Source: Schumannella sp. 10F1B-5-1
Lineage (GTDB): Bacteria; Actinomycetota; Actinomycetes; Actinomycetales; Microbacteriaceae
Direction of reading: 5' to 3'
Assembly (NCBI RefSeq): GCF_006517535.1
Contig: NZ_VHQH01000036.1
Span: forward strand, 467,577-531,576
Length of the DNA: 64,000 nucleotides
In this document: one piece after another, positions 47,869 through 55,987 of the stretch
How positions within the stretch are numbered: the first letter of the stretch is position 1
How the letters are laid out: the number at the start of each line of letters is the position of its first letter
Notes under the pieces: generated by a model
Seen by the model: only the letters and a program-made list of their open reading frames with translations
Database searches by the model: none
What the model was told of the DNA's origin: nothing
Made by a program: the position numbers and the translations under genes

Positions 47869-50709
47869 TCAGCCCAGGCGGCCCTCGTCGAGGAGACGCT
47901 GCACGACCCGCTCACCCGCATGCCCGTCGTCGTTCGGCGCGTAGCGGGCGCGCCACTCGGCGCGGCGCTCGGCGAACTCGCCGGCGCGCGCATCCCCGCT
48001 CAGCAGCTGCAGCAGCTCGTCGCGCGTCGACACGACCGGTCCGGGCGCCTCGGCGAGCAGGTCGAAGTAGAAGCCGCGCAGGTCTTCGCTGTAGTGCGCG
48101 AGATCGGGCGTGAAGAACACGATCGGGCGCTCGGTGGCGGCGAAGTCGAACATGACCGACGAGTAGTCGGTGACGAGGATGTCGGCGGCCAGCACCAGGT
48201 CGGCGACATCGGGGTAGGTGGTCACGTCGACGAGCCGATCGCCGCGCAGGTCGCGACCGTAGGGGAGCGTGCGGGAGTGACCGCGCACGAGCAGCACGGT
48301 GTCGTCGGGCAGACGAGCGGCGAAGCCCTCGAGATCGAGGTAGTCGACGATCTCGGTGCGGTCGTCGCGCCAGGTGGGCGCGTAGAGCACGACGCGCGCC
48401 TGCGCCGGGATGCCGATCCGTCGTCGCACCGCGGCCGGGTCGCCATCGCGCAGCACGTCGTTGCGCGGGTAGCCGAGCTCCCAGATCGGGCCCGAGAAGG
48501 CGTAGGCGCGGCGGAACACGGCGGCCGAGTAGTCGTTCTGGGCCAGCATGACGTCCCACCGGTCGCTCTCGCGCCGCACGGCGAGCCGGGTGCGCAGTCC
48601 GCGGCCCGGGCGATCGAGGGCGAGGCGCTTGATCATGGTGCCGTGCCAGGTCTGCAGCACGGTCTGGTGCCGGCGCCGCAGGAAGCGCTTGCGCAGCCAG
48701 TCGTTGACGATCAGCACGCGCGCGGCGCCGCGGGCGCGCCACCAGGCGCGGGAGCCCTCGATCACGCGCACGGCGCCGGGCGGCACCGGCACGGAGGCGT
48801 CGGCGACGCTCCAGTAGCGGGTGGTCTGGGGGCGCAGGCGCGCGAGGGCGCGATCGACGCCGGCGGGATTGCAGGCGACCGTGCGGCCGTAGAAGCTCTC
48901 GAGGAACACCGCATCCTCGGGGCGGAAGATCGACCGGAAGTACGCCGTCTGCAGTCGACGCTGGGCGGCGCGGCCGCGCTCGTCGGCCGCGAGGGGCGGC
49001 GCGACGCGCAGTCGCAGCCCGCCGTCGACGGGCTCGGCGGCGAGGTGCTCCAACTCGTGCTCGAGGCGATACGGCGCTCCGGCGCGCACGCCGGTCGCGA
49101 CGTCGAGCCGGGTCGAGGGCTCGTCGCCGTCGACCAGCAGCTGCAGGCGGTAGTCGCCCGACGGCAGCGCGAGGTGGTCGGCGCCCCACCGCGACAGGGT
49201 GAGGGGGATGCGCGCCACGAGCCCGTCGGCGGTCGCCGTGACCACGCCGTCGACGCGAGCGCGGGCGCCCTCGAGGCGCACCCGCGGGGGAGCGGCCGAC
49301 GTCCCCGGGGGATCGGCGGCACCGGAGGGGCTCGCCGGGACCACGAGCGTCACCGTCAGCTCGGGTGCGCCGGCCGCGTCGAGCCCGAGCGCCAGGCCGG
49401 AGACCCGCGGGCGGGCGACGGGACGCGCATCCACGCCGACCAGACCCGCCGGCACGTGCTCGCCGAGCCGCCGCAGCAGCGTCGCGAGCACCCGGTCGGC
49501 CGCGTGGCCGTCGAGGTGGTCCACGTGCTCGCGCACGAGGTGGCGACGGTGCCGCTCGGCGTCGGCCGGATCGGCCAGCAGACGATCCAGACGACTCAGA
49601 ACGCCCGTCCAGTCGATGGCGTGGTCTCCGCCGCTGAAGTCGCGGTAGGGCTCGTAGAGTCCGCGCTTCTTGCCGTACTGCTCGAGGTCGGGGGCCAGGA
49701 ACACGGCGTGGCCGCCGGCCAGCGCGTGGTCGTAGGCGATCGAGGAGTAATCCGTGACGAGCACGTCGACGGCGCTGAGCGCCGGCGTCACGTCGCCCAG
49801 CGCATCCGAGCCGAGCATCCGCACGCGCGGCGACGCAGCCGCCCCGGCCAGGTAGTCGCCGACGCCGAGCGGATGGCTGCGCACCAGGAGCGTGGCGTCG
49901 TTCCGCTCCAGCCAGTCGGCGATCGCGGCCCAGCCGGTGCCGTCGGGAGCGGCGGGGTCGGGTGCGCCATCGCGCCAGGTGGGGGCGTAGAGCAGCACCG
50001 GTCCGCCGCCCAGATCGCCGACGACACCTTCGACCAGCGCACGGGCGGTGGCCCGGCGTGCGTCGGCGTCACCGCGCAGCAGCACGTCGTCGCGGATGTC
50101 GCCCGTGATCGGCAGGCGTGACAGCGGCACGCCGAACGCGCTCGAGATGCGCCCCGCCACGAGCTCCGAGGCGACCGGGAACAGCGAGATGCCCCGCCCC
50201 GCGACGCGGTACGCCCGCGCCATGACCGCGCGCACGAGCCGGTGGTCGGGCAGCGGCGAGAGCTTCAGCGCAGCGGGGGTGTCGAGATGCAGCCGCTTGA
50301 GCGGGATGCCGTGCCAGAGCTGCACGACGGTCGCCCCGCGGGTGCCGAAGCGGTTCACGTCGCCGAAGCCGTGCGTGACGATGGCCACGCGAGCGCGCAG
50401 CGTGAGGGCGAAGCCGTGACGGCCGTGCTTGAGCTGCGCATCCCAGCCCCGGGCCCGCGCGGCGGCGAGTTCGCGGTCGTCGGAGGCCAGCCAGACGACG
50501 CGTCGCGGGCGTCCGTCGGCGGTCGTCGCAGCCCGCTCGCGCGCGAGCTCGTAGAACGGCACGGCGCCCTCGCCGAGCCCGATTCCGCAACCCACGACCC
50601 AGAGGTCGCGGCGACGCGGCACCACGAGGGATGCGGCGGCGCCGAGCGCGTAGAGCGGGAGGCGCAGCAGCTTGCGCAGATTCCCGGCGCCGAAGGTGAA
50701 GCTCGCCAT
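47869..50709 (-). CDS. Tandem two-domain TagF-like glycerophosphotransferase
   Basis: A 946-residue protein with two CDP-glycerol:poly(glycerophosphate) transferase domains. Domain 1 (about 35-420) has LWHGIPLKR (131-139), YAPTW (241-245) and TDYSS (319-323). Domain 2 (about 620-940) has TWHGTMIKR (687-695), YAPTW (776-780) and TDYSS (847-851). Residues 430-570 form a beta-rich linker domain. Both halves look catalytically intact. It probably adds polyol-phosphate units to a teichoic-acid-like polymer at the inner membrane face. ATG 50709 is divergent from a single-domain homologue. Confidence 0.88.
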   Translation of the reverse strand: MASFTFGAGNLRKLLRLPLYALGAAASLVVPRRRDLWVVGCGIGLGEGAVPFYELARERAATTADGRPRRVVWLASDDRELAAARARGWDAQLKHGRHGFALTLRARVAIVTHGFGDVNRFGTRGATVVQLWHGIPLKRLHLDTPAALKLSPLPDHRLVRAVMARAYRVAGRGISLFPVASELVAGRISSAFGVPLSRLPITGDIRDDVLLRGDADARRATARALVEGVVGDLGGGPVLLYAPTWRDGAPDPAAPDGTGWAAIADWLERNDATLLVRSHPLGVGDYLAGAAASPRVRMLGSDALGDVTPALSAVDVLVTDYSSIAYDHALAGGHAVFLAPDLEQYGKKRGLYEPYRDFSGGDHAIDWTGVLSRLDRLLADPADAERHRRHLVREHVDHLDGHAADRVLATLLRRLGEHVPAGLVGVDARPVARPRVSGLALGLDAAGAPELTVTLVVPASPSGAADPPGTSAAPPRVRLEGARARVDGVVTATADGLVARIPLTLSRWGADHLALPSGDYRLQLLVDGDEPSTRLDVATGVRAGAPYRLEHELEHLAAEPVDGGLRLRVAPPLAADERGRAAQRRLQTAYFRSIFRPEDAVFLESFYGRTVACNPAGVDRALARLRPQTTRYWSVADASVPVPPGAVRVIEGSRAWWRARGAARVLIVNDWLRKRFLRRRHQTVLQTWHGTMIKRLALDRPGRGLRTRLAVRRESDRWDVMLAQNDYSAAVFRRAYAFSGPIWELGYPRNDVLRDGDPAAVRRRIGIPAQARVVLYAPTWRDDRTEIVDYLDLEGFAARLPDDTVLLVRGHSRTLPYGRDLRGDRLVDVTTYPDVADLVLAADILVTDYSSVMFDFAATERPIVFFTPDLAHYSEDLRGFYFDLLAEAPGPVVSTRDELLQLLSGDARAGEFAERRAEWRARYAPNDDGHAGERVVQRLLDEGRLG

Positions 50710-50829
50710 GGGTGGTGCGGGTCCGTTCCCTTCTGCCGCTGGAACGGCCCGTCGCGCCGCCGCTGGAGCGACTAGTTCACGATTCTGGCACGATCCCCCG
50801 GATCGCGACCCGGCTCTCGCGGGCTGTGC

Positions 50830-50835
50830 TGGGAT
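50830..50835 (+). promoter_or_regulatory. -10-like hexamer TGGGAT for the single-domain TagF-like gene
   Basis: Six-base spacer GTTCGG to GTG 50842. It is weaker than the others because the second base is not A. Confidence 0.35.
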
Positions 50836-50841
50836 GTTCGG

Positions 50842-52146
50842 GTGCCGCTGATGAACGACATCCGCTCTGCCCGGCGCGTTCTGCGCAACATCCTCCGCTC
50901 CCGCCGCACGCGGCGCGAGATCGCGCAGCGCCAGGCCGAGTTCCCCCGCCCCCGCGTCGACTCGATCGACGTCGCCGTCTACTTCGCCGACACGCGCACG
51001 AACCTCTACCAGATCCGCCAGTGGTACGCGCCGCTGCGCGAGCTGTCGGCCGAGCACCCCGTCGCGATCATCACCCGCAGCCCCGGCGCGGCGCTGACGA
51101 TCAACGAGGAGTCGGGGCTGCCGGTGCTCTACCTGCGCAAGGTCACCGAGCTCGAGGAGTTCGTCGACCAGCAGAAGCTGAAGATCGTGCTCTACGTGAA
51201 CCAGAACACGAAGAACTTCCAGATGTTCCGCTACGGCCGCATGTGGCACACGTTCATCAACCACGGCGAGTCGGACAAGATGTACATGACGACGAACCAG
51301 TTCAAGTCGTACGACTACGCGCTCGTCGCCGGCCCGGCCGCGATCGACCGCCTCTCACGCAAGCTCTGGGACTTCGACGTCGACAAGCGCGCGATCGAGA
51401 TCGGGCGTCCGCAGGCCGACCACTTCGCCGGCACGACCCCGTACCCGCACGACGACCGCATCGTGGTGCTCTACGCGCCGACCTGGGAGGGCGACCGCCC
51501 CGCCGCGCTCTACGGCTCCATCGCCTCGCACGGCGTCGCTCTGGCCGAGGCCGTGCTCGCCTCGCCCAGCCACCGGCTCATCTACCGTCCGCATCCGCGC
51601 AGCGGCGTGCTCGACCCCGCGTACCGCGCCGCGAACGAGCAGATCATCGCGGCGATCGCCGCCGCCAACCAGCGGGATGCGTCGGCTCACCACGTCGTCG
51701 ACGACGGCCCCGAGATGGGCTGGCAGCTGGCCGCCGCCGACGTGGCGATCACCGATGTGTCGGCGATGGTCTACGACCGCCTCGCGACCGGCAAGCCGAT
51801 CATCGTGACCCGTCCGCTCGCGCCCGAGGCCGAGGTCGACGAGGGCGGCTACCTCGGCTCGGCCGAGTGGCTGTTCGCCGACCGCGCCGGCGACGTGCTC
51901 GGCGACGTCGACCGCGTGCTGCGCGACGCCGAGGCGCAGGCCACCCTCGCTCACTGGGCGCGCCACCACTTCGGCGACACCGCTCCCGGCTCGGCGACGC
52001 GCCGCTTCCACGCGGCGATCGATCACCTCGCCGCCGAATGGGATCGCCACGCGGCGATCCACGCCGGCGACGCGCCCGAGCGCGACAGCGGCGACCCCCT
52101 CGACGACGAGGATGACGAGGAGGGCATGCCCGCGACCGGCGACTGA
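50842..52146 (+). CDS. Single-domain TagF-like CDP-glycerol glycerophosphotransferase family protein
   Basis: A 434-residue protein. MWHTFINHGESDK near residue 135 corresponds to the WHG motif with Asn-His-Gly. VLYAPTWEGDRPAALYGS near 212, LIYRPHPRSG near 248 and ITDVSAMVYDRLATGKP near 305 complete the family set. The last 30 residues are acidic (DDEDDEEG). It probably primes or extends a phosphopolymer together with the divergent two-domain enzyme. GTG 50842 is used, and ATG 50851 is an alternative three codons later. Confidence 0.85.
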   Translation: MPLMNDIRSARRVLRNILRSRRTRREIAQRQAEFPRPRVDSIDVAVYFADTRTNLYQIRQWYAPLRELSAEHPVAIITRSPGAALTINEESGLPVLYLRKVTELEEFVDQQKLKIVLYVNQNTKNFQMFRYGRMWHTFINHGESDKMYMTTNQFKSYDYALVAGPAAIDRLSRKLWDFDVDKRAIEIGRPQADHFAGTTPYPHDDRIVVLYAPTWEGDRPAALYGSIASHGVALAEAVLASPSHRLIYRPHPRSGVLDPAYRAANEQIIAAIAAANQRDASAHHVVDDGPEMGWQLAAADVAITDVSAMVYDRLATGKPIIVTRPLAPEAEVDEGGYLGSAEWLFADRAGDVLGDVDRVLRDAEAQATLAHWARHHFGDTAPGSATRRFHAAIDHLAAEWDRHAAIHAGDAPERDSGDPLDDEDDEEGMPATGD

Positions 52147-52150
52147 CCGA

Positions 52151-53053
52151 TCAGACCTCGGCGTCGGCCCGGTCGGTCTGGTCGTCTCGGCGGCGCCAGT
52201 CGATCACGTGGGTGCCGCCGACGGCATCCAGGGGCTCGTCCGTCGCGGCACGCCGACGCAGCGGCAGCCGCACGTCGGGCAGGCGCAGTCCGCGACGCTC
52301 GCCCGAAGGTCGCGGGGCCCGGATGCGCGGCTCGAGCTCCGCCGGAAAGACGGCGGGCGGCGCCCCGAACGCGGTGCGCGACGACGTGACCACCTTGCGG
52401 CCGAGCAGGTGGCTGCCCGTTCCTCCGATCACGGCGCCGATGCCGAAGGGGATCATGCGGCCGACGACCGAGGCGCCCTGCGACGCGGCGAAGCGCTTGA
52501 GGAACGCCGACTTGAGCCGGTCGGCGACGATGCCGACGGCGCCGCTCGGCAGCGACGACGAGACCATCTCTCCCCAGAACGCCGAGCGCGCCACGCCGGC
52601 GCCGGCGGCCTGACCGGCGAACTGCTGCAGCAGCTCGACGCCGCCTCCGCCGAGCATCATGGTCATGACCAGGGTCCGGGCGCGATCCGGATCGGTCACG
52701 GGGATGCCGTGCACCTCGGTGACCGACTGGGCGAACAGCGCGCTGACCTCCAGGAACCCGGCCGTCTCGACGCCGGAGAGCGCGATCGAGGCGCCGACCC
52801 CGACCGCGGGGATCGCCGAGGCCGCGCCCACGGCGGCGCCGCCGCTGGTGACCGCGGCGAGGTAGCGCCGTTCCAGGATCGTGATGACCTCGGCGGGCGA
52901 GGCCTCGGGGTGGCGGGCGCGGATGCCGCGGATGTGCGCGAGCACGACCGGACGCTGAACGCTCAGCAGGCGGTCGAACCCGCCGGCGACCTTCGGATGC
53001 ACGTCGCCCTCGGCGGCGCGACGCAGGGCCTTCGGGGGCTTCGGGGTGGGCAT
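52151..53053 (-). CDS. Conserved hypothetical protein with central hydrophobic region
   Basis: A 300-residue protein. A Gly/Ala-rich hydrophobic stretch (GGAAVGAASAIPAVGVGASIAL, residues 71-92) and a second one near residues 205-222 (IPFGIGAVIGGTGSHLLG) suggest membrane association. The layout is vaguely like EcsC-family proteins but is not assigned. The last 60 residues are Arg/Pro-rich. Its stop lies 4 bp from the stop of the convergent TagF-like gene. ATG 53053 follows TAGGTT by six bases. Confidence 0.72.
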   Translation of the reverse strand: MPTPKPPKALRRAAEGDVHPKVAGGFDRLLSVQRPVVLAHIRGIRARHPEASPAEVITILERRYLAAVTSGGAAVGAASAIPAVGVGASIALSGVETAGFLEVSALFAQSVTEVHGIPVTDPDRARTLVMTMMLGGGGVELLQQFAGQAAGAGVARSAFWGEMVSSSLPSGAVGIVADRLKSAFLKRFAASQGASVVGRMIPFGIGAVIGGTGSHLLGRKVVTSSRTAFGAPPAVFPAELEPRIRAPRPSGERRGLRLPDVRLPLRRRAATDEPLDAVGGTHVIDWRRRDDQTDRADAEV

Positions 53054-53059
53054 GGGGTC

Positions 53060-53065
53060 AACCTA
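53060..53065 (-). promoter_or_regulatory. -10 hexamer TAGGTT for the hypothetical protein
   Basis: Six-base spacer to ATG 53053 on the minus strand. Confidence 0.5.
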
Positions 53066-53198
53066 GACCGGGGCTCGGGTGCGCGACCGGGTTCCCGGCC
53101 CCGACTCAGGGGAGGGCCAGCAAGCTGTGTCGCATCCGTTACCGGGCGAGGGGCATCCATTCCGCAGGCGGCATGGACGCCGTGGGCACAATGGACGC

Positions 53199-54038
53199 TC
53201 AGTCGGCGGCGGGCTTCGCTGCGCGGGCAGCGGGGGCCTTGGCCGCCGGCTTCTTCGTTCCGTAATCCGAGTTGTAGCGGTCGACGACCTGCTGGATCGG
53301 CGCATCCAGCACGAGCGCGCCCTTGTCGAGGTAGAGGCCGCGCGTGCAGAAGCGCAGCAGATCGCGCTCGTTGTGCGAGACGAAGAACAGCGTGCGACCG
53401 CCGGCGAGCAGCTCCTCGATGCGCCGGTAGCACTTCTCTTTGAACGCCTTGTCGCCCACGGCCAGCACCTCGTCGACGAGGATGATCGGCTCCTCGAGCC
53501 GGGCGATCACCGCGAAGGCGATGCGCACCTTCATGCCGCTCGACAGGTGCTTGTAGGGGGTGTCGACGAAGTCGGCGATCTCGGCGAAGTCGATGATCTC
53601 GTCGAAGGCCTCGTCGATCTCGCGGCGCCGCATCCCGTGCAGCCCGGCCGTGAGGTAGACGTTGTCGCGCACCGTCAGGTCGCCGACGAACCCGCCCGTG
53701 ATCTCGATCAGGGGGGCGACGCCGCCGCGCACCGAGACCGTGCCCTCGTCGGGCAGCACGACCTGGGCGACCAGCTTCAGCAGGGTCGACTTGCCCTGGC
53801 CGTTGCGGCCGACGACGCCGATGGCCTCGCCGGGTGTCACGTCGAAGTCCACGTTCCGCAGCGCCCAGAACTCGCCGGGACGCGTGCGGCGCTTGCGGCC
53901 GGCGAGCAGGTCCTTGAAGCTGCGGCGCGAGCTGCGGTTGCGCTTGAACCGGATGCCGACGCCCGAGACCCGGATCGCGAGATCGGGGTCGGGATGCGCG
54001 GCCGCCGGGCCGGGGGAGGAGCTCGTCGTCTCGCTCAT
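53199..54038 (-). CDS. Polysaccharide/teichoic acid export ABC transporter ATPase (TagH/Wzt-like)
   Basis: A 279-residue protein. Walker A is VVGRNGQGKSTLLKL, the signature helix is YKHLSSGMKVRIAF (LSSGM, typical of Wzt/TagH), Walker B is PIILVDEVLAVGD and the switch His is in FFVSHNERDL. GFVGDLTVRDNVYL is the family-specific word. There is no Wzt carbohydrate-binding extension; the tail is short, Ala/Lys-rich and basic. Its ATG overlaps the permease stop (ATGA). Role: flipping a lipid-linked wall polymer outwards. Confidence 0.92.
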   Translation of the reverse strand: MSETTSSSPGPAAAHPDPDLAIRVSGVGIRFKRNRSSRRSFKDLLAGRKRRTRPGEFWALRNVDFDVTPGEAIGVVGRNGQGKSTLLKLVAQVVLPDEGTVSVRGGVAPLIEITGGFVGDLTVRDNVYLTAGLHGMRRREIDEAFDEIIDFAEIADFVDTPYKHLSSGMKVRIAFAVIARLEEPIILVDEVLAVGDKAFKEKCYRRIEELLAGGRTLFFVSHNERDLLRFCTRGLYLDKGALVLDAPIQQVVDRYNSDYGTKKPAAKAPAARAAKPAAD

Positions 54039-54874
54039 CAGATCTCCTTGAGCACGGCCGGCAGGCAGCGACGGAACACGAGCACGCCGACGATCAGCAG
54101 CACCGCGGTCATCCCGACGCTGATGAGGATCGAGAACGGGTCGAGCTCCTTCGCGAAGATGCCCGCCCGATAGAGCGACATGATGCCGGTCAGCGGGTTG
54201 AGCGAGCCGATCACCTCGAAGGTCGGGTGCACGCGGCGCAGGTCGTCGAGGCTGAAGATGATCGGCGAGGCGTAGAACGCCAGGCGCAGCAGCAGTCGCA
54301 CGGCGCGCTCGAGGTCGCGGAAGAAGACGACCAGCGGCGCGACGATGAGTCCGATCGCGGTCGTGAGCAGAGCCTGCAGCACGATCGCGAGCGGGAAGTA
54401 GAGCAGCTGCCAGTTCAGCGTCGCGGGCGTCGAGGTGAACTGCGAGATCACGATGAACGCGGCGAGCACGGGCAGGCTCAGCAGGAACTCGATGCCCTTC
54501 GAGAGCACGATGCGGGTGACCCAGATCGAGCGGGGGATCGTGGTCGAGCGGATGAGCTTCGCGTCGCGGGTGAAGGCCTTCGTGCTGTCGCCGACGGCGC
54601 CGGTGAACCAGGTCCACGGCAGCAGCGCCGCCATGAGGAAGACGATGTAGGGCTCGTGGTTGATGCCGCGCTGGAAGACCTGCGTGAACACGAACCAGTA
54701 GATGCCCGCCATGAGCAGGGGATCGAGGATCGACCAGACCCAGCCCAGGGCCGAGGTCGAGTAGCGCACGCGCAGGTCGCGCGAGGTGAGCAGCCAGAGC
54801 GAGCGGCGATAGCGGGTCGCCGGCGACCAGGTGCGCCCGACGACGGGCGCGCTGCTGACGGTGGTGCGGGTCAC
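54038..54874 (-). CDS. Polysaccharide/teichoic acid export ABC permease (TagG/Wzm-like)
   Basis: A 278-residue ABC-2 type permease with six predicted helices. RDLRVRYSTSALGWVWSILDPLLMAGIYWFVF is the characteristic amphipathic entry and first helix, and FYASPIIFSLDD fits helix 5. It pairs with the downstream ATPase. GTG 54874 follows TATCGT by seven bases, indicating a leaderless bicistronic message. Confidence 0.92.
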   Translation of the reverse strand: MTRTTVSSAPVVGRTWSPATRYRRSLWLLTSRDLRVRYSTSALGWVWSILDPLLMAGIYWFVFTQVFQRGINHEPYIVFLMAALLPWTWFTGAVGDSTKAFTRDAKLIRSTTIPRSIWVTRIVLSKGIEFLLSLPVLAAFIVISQFTSTPATLNWQLLYFPLAIVLQALLTTAIGLIVAPLVVFFRDLERAVRLLLRLAFYASPIIFSLDDLRRVHPTFEVIGSLNPLTGIMSLYRAGIFAKELDPFSILISVGMTAVLLIVGVLVFRRCLPAVLKEI

Positions 54875-54881
54875 GGGTCAA

Positions 54882-54887
54882 ACGATA
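54882..54887 (-). promoter_or_regulatory. -10 hexamer TATCGT for the exporter operon
   Basis: Seven-base spacer to GTG 54874 on the minus strand. Confidence 0.55.
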
Positions 54888-54956
54888 CTGGCGGCCCGCC
54901 GAAGCGGACCGCCAGTGATGTCGCTGTGTCGGATCGACCGGCTCGGCGAGCGTCGA

Positions 54957-55649
54957 TCAGACGAAGAGGTTCGCGCGCTCGAGGTCTTCGGCGAAGTCGA
55001 CCTCGACGGCGTACAGGTCGGAGATGTCGACCGGCTCGAAGCGCACCTTGTCCTGCTCGATCGCGAGCTCGATGCCGCGCTCGAAGTAGTCCTGGTCGCC
55101 GACCTTGCCGAGCTGGCGGATGAGAGCGGCCTTGTCGCGGCCGGCGACGTAGTTGATGCCCACGGCCTCGCCGAGACCGCCCGTGACGGTCTTCGACAGC
55201 TCGTCGATGAAGCCCTCGGCGTCGACCGTGTACTTGACCTCCTCGTCGGAGACCTTCGCGGTGTTGACGCTGACGAAGCTGCGGTCGCCCTCGACGAGCT
55301 CCGAGGCGCGGATGAGCGCGGCCGGGTCGAAGACCACGTCGCCGTTCATCCAGAGCACGCCGCCGTCCTTGGTGGCCTTGAGCGCGCGGAGCAGGCTCTT
55401 CGAGGTGTTGGTCTGGTCGTACTGCTCGTTGTAGACGAACTCGGCCTGCGGGAAGGCCTCGACGATGTACTCCATCTTGTAGCCGACGACGATCGTGACC
55501 TTGGCCTTCTTGCCGAAGGCGGCGCGGATGTTGTCGAACTGCTGCTGCATGATGGTGCGGCCGTCGCTCAGCTCGGTGAGGGGCTTCGGCAGCGAGCGGC
55601 CGAGACGGCTGCCCATTCCGGCGGCCAGGATCACGATCTGCGTGGTCAC
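54957..55649 (-). CDS. Sugar/alcohol-phosphate nucleotidyltransferase
   Basis: A 230-residue single-domain nucleotidyltransferase. ILAAGMGSRLGRSLPKPLTEL is the nucleotide and metal loop, VLWMNGDVVFDP holds the catalytic Asp, and VEVDFAEDLERA ends the chain. Phosphocholine or glycerol-type cytidylyltransferases have this short form. It may supply the activated monomer for the neighbouring TagF-like enzymes. GTG 55649 is preferred to the longer frame because GAGGAGA lies about 10 bases upstream. Confidence 0.83.
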   Translation of the reverse strand: MTTQIVILAAGMGSRLGRSLPKPLTELSDGRTIMQQQFDNIRAAFGKKAKVTIVVGYKMEYIVEAFPQAEFVYNEQYDQTNTSKSLLRALKATKDGGVLWMNGDVVFDPAALIRASELVEGDRSFVSVNTAKVSDEEVKYTVDAEGFIDELSKTVTGGLGEAVGINYVAGRDKAALIRQLGKVGDQDYFERGIELAIEQDKVRFEPVDISDLYAVEVDFAEDLERANLFV

Positions 55650-55987
55650 GTGTGCATTCTCCTCGATCAGGGGCGTCTGCGAGTCTGTGCGCGGGATGTT
55701 CGCGGGAGCTCGTCTCCTGCGCGTCACCGGCTGTTCCGCGAAGATGTCGCGGTTCAAGCGGAGTTCACCGCGCCGACTCGAATCAGACACCACGTCGTGT
55801 GCTCGAAGTTTAGCCAGGCGAACTATTCCGGGTCACGCGTGCCCAGGGTTCTGCAATGTATTCGTGACCGCTTCGTGACCCGGCCCGCGGAGCTCGGGAA
55901 CCCGATCTGTCCACCCCGTCGGTGACAGCCGGTCACGCTCCGACGACCGTGTGTTTCTCTCGACAACAGCATGGGTAGAGTTGTCGG
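55650..55987. other. 338-bp divergent intergenic region
   Basis: No gene was found. For the minus-strand nucleotidyltransferase a possible promoter is GTGACC (-35, complement of 55831-55836) with TAAACT (-10, complement of 55807-55812) and an 18-bp spacer, leaving a leader of about 155 nt. The plus strand ends in the leaderless -10 at 55976. The overall base composition is less GC-rich than the flanking genes. Confidence 0.5.
55976..55981 (+). promoter_or_regulatory. -10 hexamer TAGAGT for the extended ABC ATPase
   Basis: Six-base spacer TGTCGG to GTG 55988. This supports translation of the whole disordered extension. Confidence 0.6.
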
